From Sphingomonas sp. SUN019 (lineage in GTDB: Bacteria > Pseudomonadota > Alphaproteobacteria > Sphingomonadales > Sphingomonadaceae): a DNA stretch of 64,000 bases. Made by a program: the position numbers and the translations under genes. The stretch covers positions 372,001 to 436,000 of the forward strand of contig NZ_CP096971.1 in assembly GCF_024758705.1 (NCBI RefSeq), given 5' to 3'. Shown one piece after another: positions 27,911-37,567 of this stretch. The notes beneath the pieces were generated by a model. The model ran no database searches. It had not been told where the DNA came from and saw only the letters and a program-made list of their open reading frames with translations. Numbering within the stretch: position 1 is the first letter of the stretch; each line of letters opens with the position of its first letter.

Positions 27911-28474
27911 ATGCGTAACGTGTTCCTTTTCGCCAGTTTCTTGAGCCTGTCGCTCGCCGCCGCCGGGCAAGCTACTGCCAGGTCGTTGCTCGACTATGTC
28001 GGCCAGTGCGTGCCGTTCGCGCGGGCGGCATCGGGCATTCAGATTTATGGCGACGCCTGGACGTGGTGGGATCAGGCGGGGGGCAAGTACGACCGTGGCG
28101 AACGCCCGCGGGTAGGATCGGTCATCGCCTTCGCCAAGCAATCGCGCCTGCCGCTGGGCCACGTCGCGGTGGTCAGCCGGATCGTCGAACAGCGCGTGGT
28201 GATGCTGACCCACGCCAATTGGTCGCGCCAGAATGGAGAACGTGGCCATGCCGAACAGGACGTGACGTTGTTCGACGTCAGCCGCGACAACGACTGGAGC
28301 GAGGTGAAGGTCTGGTATCGCGACGCGACCGGCCTCGGCGGCACCATCTACCGCGTCAACGGCTTCATCTACGCCCCCGGCCGCCCTTCCCCCGACATCA
28401 CCAGCCGCAATCCCGATTACATCGGCGCGCTGATCGACGCTTATGTGCCGGGCGCGGAGGCCGCGACGCGCTAA
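27911..28474 (+). CDS. Exported CHAP-domain peptidoglycan amidase/endopeptidase
   Basis: A 187-residue protein with a signal peptide (MRNVFLFASFLSLSLAAAGQ, then ATARS). The CHAP core follows: catalytic Cys in YVGQCVPFARAASGI, His in RLPLGHVAVVSRIV and a polar residue in LTHANWSR. CHAP enzymes cut amide bonds in peptidoglycan. The ATG at 27911 is preferred to an upstream GTG at 27902 and has AGGTG before it. The CtrA box upstream suggests expression tied to the cell cycle, fitting a division or growth hydrolase. Confidence 0.85.
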   Translation: MRNVFLFASFLSLSLAAAGQATARSLLDYVGQCVPFARAASGIQIYGDAWTWWDQAGGKYDRGERPRVGSVIAFAKQSRLPLGHVAVVSRIVEQRVVMLTHANWSRQNGERGHAEQDVTLFDVSRDNDWSEVKVWYRDATGLGGTIYRVNGFIYAPGRPSPDITSRNPDYIGALIDAYVPGAEAATR

Positions 28475-28625
28475 AACGGCATTCGCGCGGGCTGTCCTAC
28501 AACAATGATATATGCCAGACACGCCCAATGACCCGCGCGCGCTCCGTTATCATCGATCGACCTGTCGACGATTGCCCGGACATGGCGTGTTGTCGTTTTT
28601 CCGGAACCTTCGGAACCTTCGGCTG

Positions 28626-29804
28626 ATGTTCCTCAACTTCCTCGACGAGCTCCGCAGCGCGGGCATTCCGGCCAGCATGAAGGAGCATCTGATCCTGCTC
28701 GAGGCGCTCGACCGCGAGGTGATCGATCGGACGCCCGAGCAATTCTATTACCTGTCGCGATCGGTGTATGTGAAGGACGAGGGGCTGCTCGACAAGTTCG
28801 ATCAGGTCTTCGCCAAGGTCTTCAAGGGCATCGAGACCAATTTCGGGCAGCAGACCGCGGAAATTCCGGCCGACTGGCTGAAGGCGGTCGCCGAGAAATA
28901 TCTCAGCGCCGAGGAAATGGAAGCGATCAAATCGCTCGGTTCGTGGGACGAGATCATGGAGACGCTGAAGAAGCGACTCGAGGAACAGCAGAAACGCCAT
29001 GAGGGCGGCAACAAGTGGATCGGGACGAAGGGCACGTCGCCCTATGGCAACAGCGGCTACAACCCGGAAGGCGTGCGGATCGGCGGCGAATCGAAGCACA
29101 AGCGCGCGCTGAAGGTGTGGGACCAGCGCGAATTCCGCAATCTCGACAACACCAAGGAACTCGGCACCCGCAACATCAAGATCGCGCTGCGCCGGTTGCG
29201 CCGGTTCGCGCGCGAGGGTGCGGCGGACGAGCTGGATATCGACGGCACGATCGCGGGCACCGCGCGGCAGGGCTGGCTGGACATCGTGATGCGCGCCGAA
29301 CGCCGCAATGCGGTGAAGCTGCTGCTGTTCCTGGACGTCGGCGGATCGATGGACCCGTTCGTGAAGCTGTGCGAGGAATTGTTCTCGGCCGCGACCAGCG
29401 AGTTTAAAAATCTCGAATTCTTCTATTTCCACAATTGCCCGTATGAGGGCGTGTGGAAAGACAACAAGCGGCGCTTTTCCGAACGCACGCCGATGTGGGA
29501 CGTGCTCCACAAATACGGCCACGACTATAAACTGGTGTTCGTCGGCGACGCGTCGATGAGCCCGTATGAGATCACGCATCCGGGTGGCTCGGTCGAGCAT
29601 TTCAACGAGGAATCTGGCGCGGTGTGGATGCACCGGCTGACCACGACGTACCCGGCCGCAGTGTGGCTGAACCCGGTCACGAGCGCGCAATGGGGCTATT
29701 CGCAGTCGGTGAAGATCATCCGCGAGTTGATGAACGACCGTATGTACCCGCTGACGCTGGCCGGGCTGGACGACGGGATGCGGGAATTGACGCGGAAGCG
29801 GTAG
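28626..29804 (+). CDS. VWA domain protein, CoxE-like
   Basis: A 392-residue protein. The N-terminal helical half (MFLNFLDELRSAGIPASMKE) is typical of CoxE-like proteins. The VWA fold begins at NAVKLLLFLDVGGSMDPFVK with a MIDAS variant DxGxS in place of DxSxS, which is normal for this subfamily. VFVGDASMSPYEITHPGGSV and RLTTTYPAAVWLNPV follow. It is the expected partner of the MoxR ATPase at 25801. The ATG at 28626 gives the family-typical start; an upstream ATG at 28512 adds an atypical Arg-rich leader. Confidence 0.85.
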   Translation: MFLNFLDELRSAGIPASMKEHLILLEALDREVIDRTPEQFYYLSRSVYVKDEGLLDKFDQVFAKVFKGIETNFGQQTAEIPADWLKAVAEKYLSAEEMEAIKSLGSWDEIMETLKKRLEEQQKRHEGGNKWIGTKGTSPYGNSGYNPEGVRIGGESKHKRALKVWDQREFRNLDNTKELGTRNIKIALRRLRRFAREGAADELDIDGTIAGTARQGWLDIVMRAERRNAVKLLLFLDVGGSMDPFVKLCEELFSAATSEFKNLEFFYFHNCPYEGVWKDNKRRFSERTPMWDVLHKYGHDYKLVFVGDASMSPYEITHPGGSVEHFNEESGAVWMHRLTTTYPAAVWLNPVTSAQWGYSQSVKIIRELMNDRMYPLTLAGLDDGMRELTRKR

Positions 29805-29834
29805 GTTTTCCGATCACTCGACCGCGTAACACCT

Positions 29835-29933
29835 CCCCGGCGAAGGCCGGGGCCCAGTTGCAACGTCTTTAGTTGGCTGGTTCAGCCAACCGTAACAGGC
29901 ACCTGTGAAACTGGACCCCGGCCTTCGCCGGGG
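29835..29933. repeat. REPIN-like element, copy 2
   Basis: Arms at 29835-29859 and 29909-29933 are reverse complements with one mismatch in 25. Each arm contains the same CCCCGGC-GAAG-GCCGGGG hairpin as copy 1. The spacer holds a further 8-bp stem, GTTGGCTG / CAGCCAAC, at 29872-29890, so the element can fold into a three-stem structure. It sits in the gap between the convergent VWA and alanine dehydrogenase genes, the only clear content of that 206-base gap. Confidence 0.85.
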
Positions 29934-30011
29934 AAGTCACCAAGCGTGCGACATCTCTGGTAGTGGGGGGTCCGCTTCGTGGCGAACCCCCTCCTCCCCT
30001 ACCTCGAATTC

Positions 30012-31091
<1,080 letters not shown>

Positions 31092-31146
31092 GATGGGCTC
31101 CCGAATCGCCAGAAGTAACAGATGCGACCATCTAGAGCCGTTATGC

Positions 31147-33489
31147 TCAGGCCGCCAGCGTTACTCCCTCGGCGGCGATGTACGCCCCGGCCGCAGCCGC
31201 ATCCAGCGGGCGGCTGAACCAGTAGCCCTGAATGCTGCTGCATCCCTGCCCGCGCAGTTCGGATAGCTGCTCCGCATCCTCCACGCCCTCCGCGGTCGTC
31301 TCCATGTGCAATGCCGTCGCCAGGTCGACGATTGCGCGGACGATGGCGGCGGCGCTGTGATCCGAGGCAACCGGCGTTACAAAAGACCGGTCGATCTTGA
31401 TCTTGTCGAACGGAAAACTGCGCAGATAGCTGAGCGATGAATAGCCGGTGCCGAAATCGTCCAGCGCGACGCGAACGCCCATCGCACGAAGGCGGTGGAG
31501 CAGTGCGACGACGTTCTCCTCCCCGTCGAGGAACACCGATTCGGTGATCTCCACCTCAAGCCGTTGCGGCGCGAGGCCGCTGCGGGTCAACGCCTGCAGC
31601 ACTATCGCCTGGAAGCCCGAATTGCGGAACTGCAGCGGCGAAACGTTCACCGCGATGCGGATATGCTCGGGCCACGCCGTCGCTGCGCGGCACGCTTCGT
31701 GCAACACCCACTCCCCGATCGAAACGATCAACCCCGTCTCCTCGGCGACCGGGATGAACTCGACGGGTGAGACGAGACCGCGTGTCGGGTGATGCCAGCG
31801 AAGCAGCGCTTCGAAGCAGCCGACGCGGTCGCGCTTCAGATCGACGATCGGCTGAAAATTCAACTCGAACTGGCCGCATTTCAGCGCCTGGCGCAGGTCG
31901 AGTTCGATCTGGCGACGGCGGCGCGCGGCTTCGTCCAGCGCGGGTTCGAAGAAACGGAAAACGCCGCGGCCATCCTGTTTGGCGCGATACAGTGCGAGAT
32001 CGGCGTTCTTCAGTAGCTGATCCGCGTCCCGCCCGTCGCCGGGGCTGAGCGCAATCCCCACGCTGGTGCCGGTGGCGATCAGATGCCCCTCTGTCTGCAC
32101 CGGCTCGGTCAGCGAATCGACGATCGACTGCGCCAGCGCGCGCGGCCGATCGACATCGAAACCGCCCGACAGCAGGATCGCGAACTCGTCACCCCCCAAC
32201 CTTGAGACGAAGGCGTCGGGCGCGAGCGTCGTCAGCGTCAATCCAATCAGCTTCAGCAGCGCGTCGCCGACCGGGTGCCCAAGCGTATCGTTGACGCCCT
32301 TGAACCCGTCCAGGTCGAGGCACAGCACTGCGATCGGATCGCCGTTATGCGCCGACCGCGCCAGCGCCTGATCGAGCGCCTGACGCAGCGATACCCGGTT
32401 CGGCAGGCCGGTCAGCGAATCGTGGAACGCCAGATGCGTGATGCGATGTTCGCGCTCGACGATCCCCGCCGACATCCGGTTGAAGCTTTCCGCCAGCCGC
32501 CCGATCTCGTCACCGCTCTCGATCGAAACTTCCGCGCGCGTGCCCTCCTCCAGCGATTGCGCGGCGGCGTCCAGTGCAGCGATCGGACCCGCGATCCCGC
32601 GCGCCAGCCGGCCGCTGCCAAGAACGACCGCTATCAATCCGAGCAATCCGGCGATCACGATGCCGACGCTGATCGGGCGGTACGGGGCGAGCGCAAGATG
32701 GGTCGGGTAGCGGATCAGCATCGCCGCAGTCACCTTGCCGTCGGCCCCGCGCAACGGCTTGGCTAATGCGAACGCTCGTCCCGTCGGCAACGAGAGCGTC
32801 GTCAGCGGGCGCGCGTTGCTCGATTCGGCGACCAACTGGTCGAGCCCGCGATCCGGCGCGATCGACCGATCCGCGGCCACCCAATGCCCTGCCTCGTCGG
32901 GGTGCAGGATCGTCGCGATCAACGGGATCGACGACAGTTTTTGCAGACCGCGCATCTCGGCCGAATCGAGCCGCAACGCGAACACGACCCAGCCGATTTC
33001 GGTCGGTGCGAGGATCGGCGACAAGACGACGCGGTAAACCTGACCGTCGACGACGACCACGGCGTCATGCCGCCCGGCGCTGAGCGTGAACGGCAGTTGC
33101 GACACCGCCGTGGCCAGCGGTCCCGCCGCGCCGATCACCTGACCCTCAAGATCGACGACCATCGCATCGCGGACTCGCGCCCGCGCCCGAAGCGACACCA
33201 ACGCCGATTCGATCGTCGCGGCGTCGCCGCTCGCCACCGCGCTGCGGAAGCCGAAATCGCGCGCCAGCACGTCGGCCGCCCCCGCCAGCGACTGCTGCCG
33301 CAGAGCCCACAACCGGTCGTACACCGTCCCGCTCGCGGCCAGTTCCGCCATCACCGATTCGCGCGCGTTGTGGCGCACGATCACTTGCGTCACCGCGACG
33401 ATCGCGACCAGCGCAAGCGCGAACAGCCCGGCGTACAGCACCGCCAGCTTCGTCCGCAGCGAGCGGAAGCGGGGCCGCGAAAATGCCAT
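31147..33489 (-). CDS. Membrane GGDEF-EAL cyclic-di-GMP enzyme
   Basis: A 780-residue protein: transmembrane helix at about 14-36, periplasmic sensor domain to about 270, second helix about 275-293, HAMP-like linker (RGIAGPIAALDAAAQSLEEG, about 297-345), GGDEF domain with intact GGDEF at 432-436, and EAL domain with EALLRWHHP at 560 and TGYSSLSYLRSFPFDKIKID later. Both active-site signatures are intact, so either cyclase or phosphodiesterase activity is possible. Its ATG overlaps the stop of the cupredoxin gene by one base (TGATG), tying it to that exported copper protein. The periplasmic domain may report envelope redox state. Confidence 0.92.
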   Translation of the reverse strand: MAFSRPRFRSLRTKLAVLYAGLFALALVAIVAVTQVIVRHNARESVMAELAASGTVYDRLWALRQQSLAGAADVLARDFGFRSAVASGDAATIESALVSLRARARVRDAMVVDLEGQVIGAAGPLATAVSQLPFTLSAGRHDAVVVVDGQVYRVVLSPILAPTEIGWVVFALRLDSAEMRGLQKLSSIPLIATILHPDEAGHWVAADRSIAPDRGLDQLVAESSNARPLTTLSLPTGRAFALAKPLRGADGKVTAAMLIRYPTHLALAPYRPISVGIVIAGLLGLIAVVLGSGRLARGIAGPIAALDAAAQSLEEGTRAEVSIESGDEIGRLAESFNRMSAGIVEREHRITHLAFHDSLTGLPNRVSLRQALDQALARSAHNGDPIAVLCLDLDGFKGVNDTLGHPVGDALLKLIGLTLTTLAPDAFVSRLGGDEFAILLSGGFDVDRPRALAQSIVDSLTEPVQTEGHLIATGTSVGIALSPGDGRDADQLLKNADLALYRAKQDGRGVFRFFEPALDEAARRRRQIELDLRQALKCGQFELNFQPIVDLKRDRVGCFEALLRWHHPTRGLVSPVEFIPVAEETGLIVSIGEWVLHEACRAATAWPEHIRIAVNVSPLQFRNSGFQAIVLQALTRSGLAPQRLEVEITESVFLDGEENVVALLHRLRAMGVRVALDDFGTGYSSLSYLRSFPFDKIKIDRSFVTPVASDHSAAAIVRAIVDLATALHMETTAEGVEDAEQLSELRGQGCSSIQGYWFSRPLDAAAAGAYIAAEGVTLAA

Positions 33490-34079
33490 CAGCGCGCGTT
33501 GACCGTCGTCGATAGTCCGTTCGGCGCGACGCGCAGCGCCTGCACCAGCGTGTTGCCCGGTGCGCGGATGGACGGATGCCAGACGCGGACGGTCACGGCG
33601 CCCGCCGGCACGCCCTGCAACGCGACACGGCCCGTGGTGTTGGTCTGCGCAGCGAACGGGGTACTCACGACGAACACGAAACCGCTCATCGAATCGTGGA
33701 TATTGCAGCCCAGCGCCACGACGCCAGGTTTGTCGAACGTAACTGTGCGCGCTTCCTCCCGGCCATACAGCTTAAGGTCGAATTTCTTCGGCTTGGAGAA
33801 TGAATAGACGTGGTGCCGCACCTTGTCGCGATTGGGAAACGCGACGCTCGCGCCGACCGGCACGATCAGGACATGCGGCTGGAACTGGATGTTGCGCTGT
33901 TCGACCGAATACGCGCCGCGCGGCGGCGGCGTGGCGACGCCGGGAGCCTCCACCGCGACGACCGCGCCTGCGATCGGTTTGCCGTCAGGCCCGCGCACGT
34001 CGATCGTCACGGGGGCGGCGAAAGCGGCGCTTGCGTAAAATACGCTGGTCGCGGCGAGCAGGAACAAGCGAACGGTCAT
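33489..34079 (-). CDS. Exported cupredoxin-like protein (methylamine utilization protein type)
   Basis: A 196-residue protein with a signal peptide (MTVRLFLLAATSVFYASAAF, then AAP). A short beta domain (ITIDVRGPDGKPIAGAVVAV-like) precedes a cupredoxin fold. Putative type-1 copper ligands are His in RHHVYSF (89/90), then Cys125, His128 and Met131 in GCNIHDSM. NCBI-type annotation of such proteins is 'methylamine utilization protein', but no methylamine dehydrogenase genes are present. It probably carries electrons or senses copper in the periplasm. It leads a two-gene unit with the GGDEF/EAL gene and is divergent from the DUF3034-haemoglobin pair. Confidence 0.82.
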   Translation of the reverse strand: MTVRLFLLAATSVFYASAAFAAPVTIDVRGPDGKPIAGAVVAVEAPGVATPPPRGAYSVEQRNIQFQPHVLIVPVGASVAFPNRDKVRHHVYSFSKPKKFDLKLYGREEARTVTFDKPGVVALGCNIHDSMSGFVFVVSTPFAAQTNTTGRVALQGVPAGAVTVRVWHPSIRAPGNTLVQALRVAPNGLSTTVNAR

Positions 34080-34188
34080 GCCTGCTGCCTTAGTCGCGAT
34101 CCGGTTACGGCGTTGTAAAGGCCGCCTTAACGCCAATTCAACCATATCGGGGTCATTGCGAGCAGGAACGAACCACCTGGAAACGCCG

Positions 34189-35058
34189 ATGATCTTCTCC
34201 AGATTCTTGATTGCTCTCGGATTGATCGCCGCAGCCCCGGCGTATGCCGACGATGGCCGCGCGGGTGGGAAACTGCTGCTGACCGACGGCATCACCACGG
34301 TCGAGGGCGCCGCGGGCGGCGGCATCGCGACATGGGCGGTGATCGCAGGAAACGAAACGAACCGCGGCATCGGCGGATCGGCGCACGCGACGCTGGTCGC
34401 CCTCCCCGACTTCTCGCTGAAGAGCTTCGGCGCGGCGATCGGCATCCACGACCGGGTTGAGCTGTCTTACACCCGCCACGTCTTCGACACGCGCGATGCG
34501 GGCGCGGCGCTTGGTCTCGGCAAGGGGTTCACCTTCGGACAGGACGTGTTCGGCGCAAAGGTCCGATTGCTGGGCGACGCGATCTGGGCGCAGGACAGTT
34601 GGGTGCCGCAGGTCGCGGTCGGCGTGCAATACAAGGACGCGAACCGCGACGCGGTCGTCCGCGCGGTCGGCGCGCGACAGGACAAGGGCGCGGATATCTA
34701 CGTCGCCGCGACGAAGCTGATCCTGTCGCAAAGCGCGATCCTGAACGCGACGGTCCGCTTCACGAAAGCCAACCAATGGGGGCTGCTGGGCTTCGGCGGC
34801 GACAAGCAATCTTCGCGAACCGCCCAGTTCGAGGGATCGGCAGGCGTCATGCTCAGCCCCAGCATCGTCGTCGGGGCCGAATATCGCACGAAGCCCGACA
34901 ATCTCGGCTTTGCGGAAGAGGACGATTCATTCGACGTCTTCGCCGCCTGGGCGGTCCACCGCAACGTCACCGTCACCGCCGCCTACGCCGACCTTGGTGA
35001 CATCGCGACGGTCAAGAACCAGCGCGGGCTGTTCCTGTCGCTGCAGGGCGCATTCTAG
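34189..35058 (+). CDS. DUF3034 family outer-membrane beta-barrel-like protein
   Basis: A 289-residue protein with a signal peptide (MIFSRFLIALGLIAAAPAYA). The mature part begins GGKLLLTDGITTVEGAAGGG and consists of alternating amphipathic strands ending ...GLFLSLQGAF with the terminal Phe typical of barrels assembled by BAM. This is DUF3034. Function is unknown; a porin or outer-membrane anchoring role is inference. It starts 109 bases from the divergent cupredoxin gene and is followed eight bases later by the truncated haemoglobin gene. Confidence 0.8.
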   Translation: MIFSRFLIALGLIAAAPAYADDGRAGGKLLLTDGITTVEGAAGGGIATWAVIAGNETNRGIGGSAHATLVALPDFSLKSFGAAIGIHDRVELSYTRHVFDTRDAGAALGLGKGFTFGQDVFGAKVRLLGDAIWAQDSWVPQVAVGVQYKDANRDAVVRAVGARQDKGADIYVAATKLILSQSAILNATVRFTKANQWGLLGFGGDKQSSRTAQFEGSAGVMLSPSIVVGAEYRTKPDNLGFAEEDDSFDVFAAWAVHRNVTVTAAYADLGDIATVKNQRGLFLSLQGAF

Positions 35059-35066
35059 GAGGTTTC

Positions 35067-35537
35067 ATGTCGTTGTTTCTCGCCACCGTCTTGCTGCTTG
35101 GCGCGCAGGCAGCCCCCACCGAAGAAGCGGTTGATCCCTATACCCAGAACAACGCCAATGCCGGCGCGACGGCGTTCGCAGACGACGCGATGTGGCGCGC
35201 ATTTCACGGGCGCGAAGGGGTCGATCGGATCGTCGAGGCGTTCGTCGCGCGCAACCAGTCCGATCCGCGCATCGGCGATATCTTCAAGGGGCAGGACATG
35301 GTCCGCCTGCGCCGCGTGCTGAAGGAGCAGTTCTGCTACATCCTGAACGGCGGCTGCGATTATTCCGGCCGCACCATGAAGGATGCGCACAAGGATATGG
35401 GCATTCAGCAGGCCGACATGGGCGCTCTGGTAGAGAATTTGCAGGCCGCGATGCGCGCCGAGGGCGTGGATTTCCGCGCGCAAAACCGGTTCCTGGCGAA
35501 GCTTGCGCCGATGAAGCGGGATGTGGTGGAGCGGTAG
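35067..35537 (+). CDS. Exported group I truncated haemoglobin
   Basis: A 156-residue protein with a short signal peptide (MSLFLATVLLLGAQAAP). The 2-on-2 globin follows: REGVDRIVEAFVARNQSDPR, LKEQFCYILNGGCDYSGRTM and the proximal haem ligand His108 in MKDAHKDMGI. Group I truncated globins bind O2 or NO and many detoxify NO. Export to the periplasm is less common for the family. AGGAGG precedes the ATG, and the gene follows DUF3034 by eight bases, so the two are co-expressed. Confidence 0.85.
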   Translation: MSLFLATVLLLGAQAAPTEEAVDPYTQNNANAGATAFADDAMWRAFHGREGVDRIVEAFVARNQSDPRIGDIFKGQDMVRLRRVLKEQFCYILNGGCDYSGRTMKDAHKDMGIQQADMGALVENLQAAMRAEGVDFRAQNRFLAKLAPMKRDVVER

Positions 35538-35558
35538 GATTTAGGTACGGCTGAACGC

Positions 35559-35639
35559 CGCGGCGAAGCCGCGTCGTCAGTCGGCGCCTGAGCGCCGCTG
35601 GCCGTTCGCGCCTGAGGCTGGCGACAGCTATGCTGTCGC
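35559..35639. repeat. Three tandem hairpins after the haemoglobin gene
   Basis: Stems at 35559-35573 (CGCGGC-GAA-GCCGCG), 35583-35596 (GGCGC-CTGA-GCGCC) and 35621-35639 (GCGACAGC-TAT-GCTGTCGC) follow each other in the 117-base gap before tRNA-Ala. None has a U-tract. They may together form the transcript end between the convergent haemoglobin and tRNA-Ala genes. Confidence 0.5.
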
Positions 35640-35654
35640 GTCGCCGGCGCGAAT

Positions 35655-35730
35655 TGGTGGAGCCGAGGGGGATCGAACCCCTGACCTCTGCAATGCCATT
35701 GCAGCGCTCTCCCAGCTGAGCTACGGCCCC
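35655..35730 (-). tRNA. tRNA-Ala (GGC)
   Basis: 76 bases including an encoded CCA. The acceptor stem is GGGGCCG with CGGCTCC, the D-arm is GCTCAGCTGGGAGAGC, the anticodon stem-loop CTGCA-ATGGCAT-TGCAG with anticodon GGC, and the T-arm AGGGG-TTCGATC-CCCCT. It decodes GCC, frequent in this GC-rich genome. Confidence 0.95.
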
Positions 35731-35815
35731 ATCCGTCCGGGAGCGCCCCCTAACGAGGCGCTGCGGGCTTGGCAAGCGGCGCGTCGCACCGCCTGCCTCA
35801 CCCGATCACATCAGA

Positions 35816-36133
35816 TCAATTGTCGTCGTCGTTGGTCGGGGCTTCGACGCCCAGATCATCGTCACCGCCCAGATCGACTTCGTCGTCGGCCGAGGGCTCC
35901 TCGTCTTCACCGGTGTCGATATCCTCATCGTCACCCGCCAGATCGTCGTCGACCTTCTCCTTGGCGACCTTCGCCTGCTCGAACGGCAGCGGTTGCTTGG
36001 ACTTCAGGATTGCTTCCGGCTCCCACGCATACCCGCATTCGATGCAGGTGACGGGGTGGTCCTTTTCGAGGTCGTAGAAACGCGTCGCGCATTTCGGGCA
36101 CGAGCGTTTCGTGCCCCACTCCGGCTTGATCAT
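35816..36133 (-). CDS. TIGR02300 family zinc-ribbon protein
   Basis: A 105-residue protein. MIKPEWGTKRSCPKCATRFY, then DLEKDHPVTCIECGYAWEPE is the TIGR02300 signature: a CPKC...CIEC zinc ribbon with the FYDL motif. The C-terminal third is strongly acidic (DDDLAGDDEDIDTGEDEE). It is an alphaproteobacterial family of unknown function, often next to aroA and tRNA-Ala as here. It is divergent from aroA with 99 bases between. Confidence 0.9.
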   Translation of the reverse strand: MIKPEWGTKRSCPKCATRFYDLEKDHPVTCIECGYAWEPEAILKSKQPLPFEQAKVAKEKVDDDLAGDDEDIDTGEDEEPSADDEVDLGGDDDLGVEAPTNDDDN

Positions 36134-36232
36134 GCCGTATTCAGCCTTTCGAATGGGTGGTCTGCAGAGGTCTCCTCCGCAAAGTGGGCGCGCCTTGCCA
36201 TAGCACAAGGGCGCTGTCAAAGCGCCGCCGCG

Positions 36233-37567
36233 ATGACGCACCCCCCCGCTCGGCCCGTTACGATCGAACCCAGCACCGGCTTGCACGGCCGTATCCGCGT
36301 GCCGGGCGACAAGTCGATCAGCCACCGATCGTTGATGCTGTCGGCGCTGGCGGTCGGCGAAAGCCGGGTCGAGGGACTGCTGGAGGGCGAGGACGTGCTC
36401 GCCACCGCGGCGGCGATGCGCGCGATGGGGGCGCAGATCGAACGTGGCGAGGACGGCGTCTGGCGCATCCATGGCGTCGGCGTCGGCGGATTGCTGCAGC
36501 CGGCCCAGGCGCTCGACATGGGCAATTCGGGCACGTCGACCCGGTTGCTGATGGGATTGGTCGCGAGCCACCCGATCACCGCGACCTTCGCCGGCGACGC
36601 CTCGCTTTCGGGACGGCCGATGGCGCGGGTGATCGATCCGCTCTCGACGATGGGGGCGGACATAACCGCCTCCCCCGGCGGAAAGTTGCCGCTGATGGTC
36701 CGCGGGATGTGTCCCGCGATCCCGATCGAATACACGCTGCCCGTCGCGTCGGCGCAGGTGAAGTCGGCGATCCTGCTCGCCGCGCTCAACACGCCGGGCA
36801 TCACGCGGGTGATCGAACCCGTCCCGACGCGCGATCACAGCGAACGGATGCTGGCGGGTTTCGGTGCGAACCTGACCGTCGAGGCGACCACCCGCGGCCG
36901 CGTCATCTCGCTCCACGGCGAGGCGGGGTTGAAGCCGCAGTCAATCGTAGTACCGGGCGACCCCTCGTCCGCCGCGTTCTGGCTGGTCGCCGCCTCGATC
37001 GTGCCCGGCAGCGACATCGTGGTCGAGAATGTCGGGCTGAACCCGACCCGCGCCGGGCTGATCGCGGTGTCGCGGCTGATGGGCGCGGACATCACCGAAC
37101 TGAACCCTCGCGACGTGGGGGGCGAGCCGGTCGCCGACCTGCGCGTGCGGCACGCCGCACTGACCGGGATCGAGGTGCCGCACGACATCGCGCCATCGAT
37201 GATCGACGAATATCCCGTGTTGTTCGTCGCCGCGGCGTTTGCACAGGGCCGCACGATCGCACGCGGGGCTCACGAACTGCGGGTGAAGGAATCGGACCGT
37301 ATCGCCGCGATGCGTGACGCGCTCGAAGCGAACGGCGTCGCGTGTGAAGAACACGACGACGGCCTGACGATCGACGGTAGCGGCGGCGAAGCGATCCCCG
37401 GCGGCGGTCGGGTCGCCTCGAAACTCGACCACCGTATCGCAATGAGCATGGCGGTGGCTGGACTTCATGCGGCGAAACCCGTCTCGATCGATGACGCAGG
37501 CCCGGTGGCGACCAGTTATCCGGCGTTTTTCGATCAGCTTGCGCAATTGTGTCGGGGTGTGCGTTGA
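36233..37567 (+). CDS. aroA: 3-phosphoshikimate 1-carboxyvinyltransferase (EPSP synthase, class II type)
   Basis: A 444-residue enzyme of the shikimate pathway, joining PEP to shikimate-3-phosphate. Key blocks are IRVPGDKSISHRSLMLSALA, LDMGNSGTSTRLLMG, VASAQVKSAILLAALNTPG, TRDHSERMLAGFGANLTVE and PSMIDEYPVLFVAAAFAQG, ending in KLDHRIAMSMAVAGL. The last blocks match the class II (CP4-like) enzymes of alphaproteobacteria. Residue 100, alanine in the glyphosate-tolerant CP4 enzyme, is glycine here, so insensitivity by that residue is not expected. It is the first gene of aroA-cmk, overlapping cmk by four bases. Confidence 0.95.
   Translation: MTHPPARPVTIEPSTGLHGRIRVPGDKSISHRSLMLSALAVGESRVEGLLEGEDVLATAAAMRAMGAQIERGEDGVWRIHGVGVGGLLQPAQALDMGNSGTSTRLLMGLVASHPITATFAGDASLSGRPMARVIDPLSTMGADITASPGGKLPLMVRGMCPAIPIEYTLPVASAQVKSAILLAALNTPGITRVIEPVPTRDHSERMLAGFGANLTVEATTRGRVISLHGEAGLKPQSIVVPGDPSSAAFWLVAASIVPGSDIVVENVGLNPTRAGLIAVSRLMGADITELNPRDVGGEPVADLRVRHAALTGIEVPHDIAPSMIDEYPVLFVAAAFAQGRTIARGAHELRVKESDRIAAMRDALEANGVACEEHDDGLTIDGSGGEAIPGGGRVASKLDHRIAMSMAVAGLHAAKPVSIDDAGPVATSYPAFFDQLAQLCRGVR

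Noticed and set aside
36233..37567. CP4-like EPSP synthase as an acquired herbicide-resistance gene
   Set aside because: Class II enzymes are native in alphaproteobacteria, residue 100 is Gly rather than the tolerance-linked Ala, and the gene lies in the conserved aroA-cmk context.
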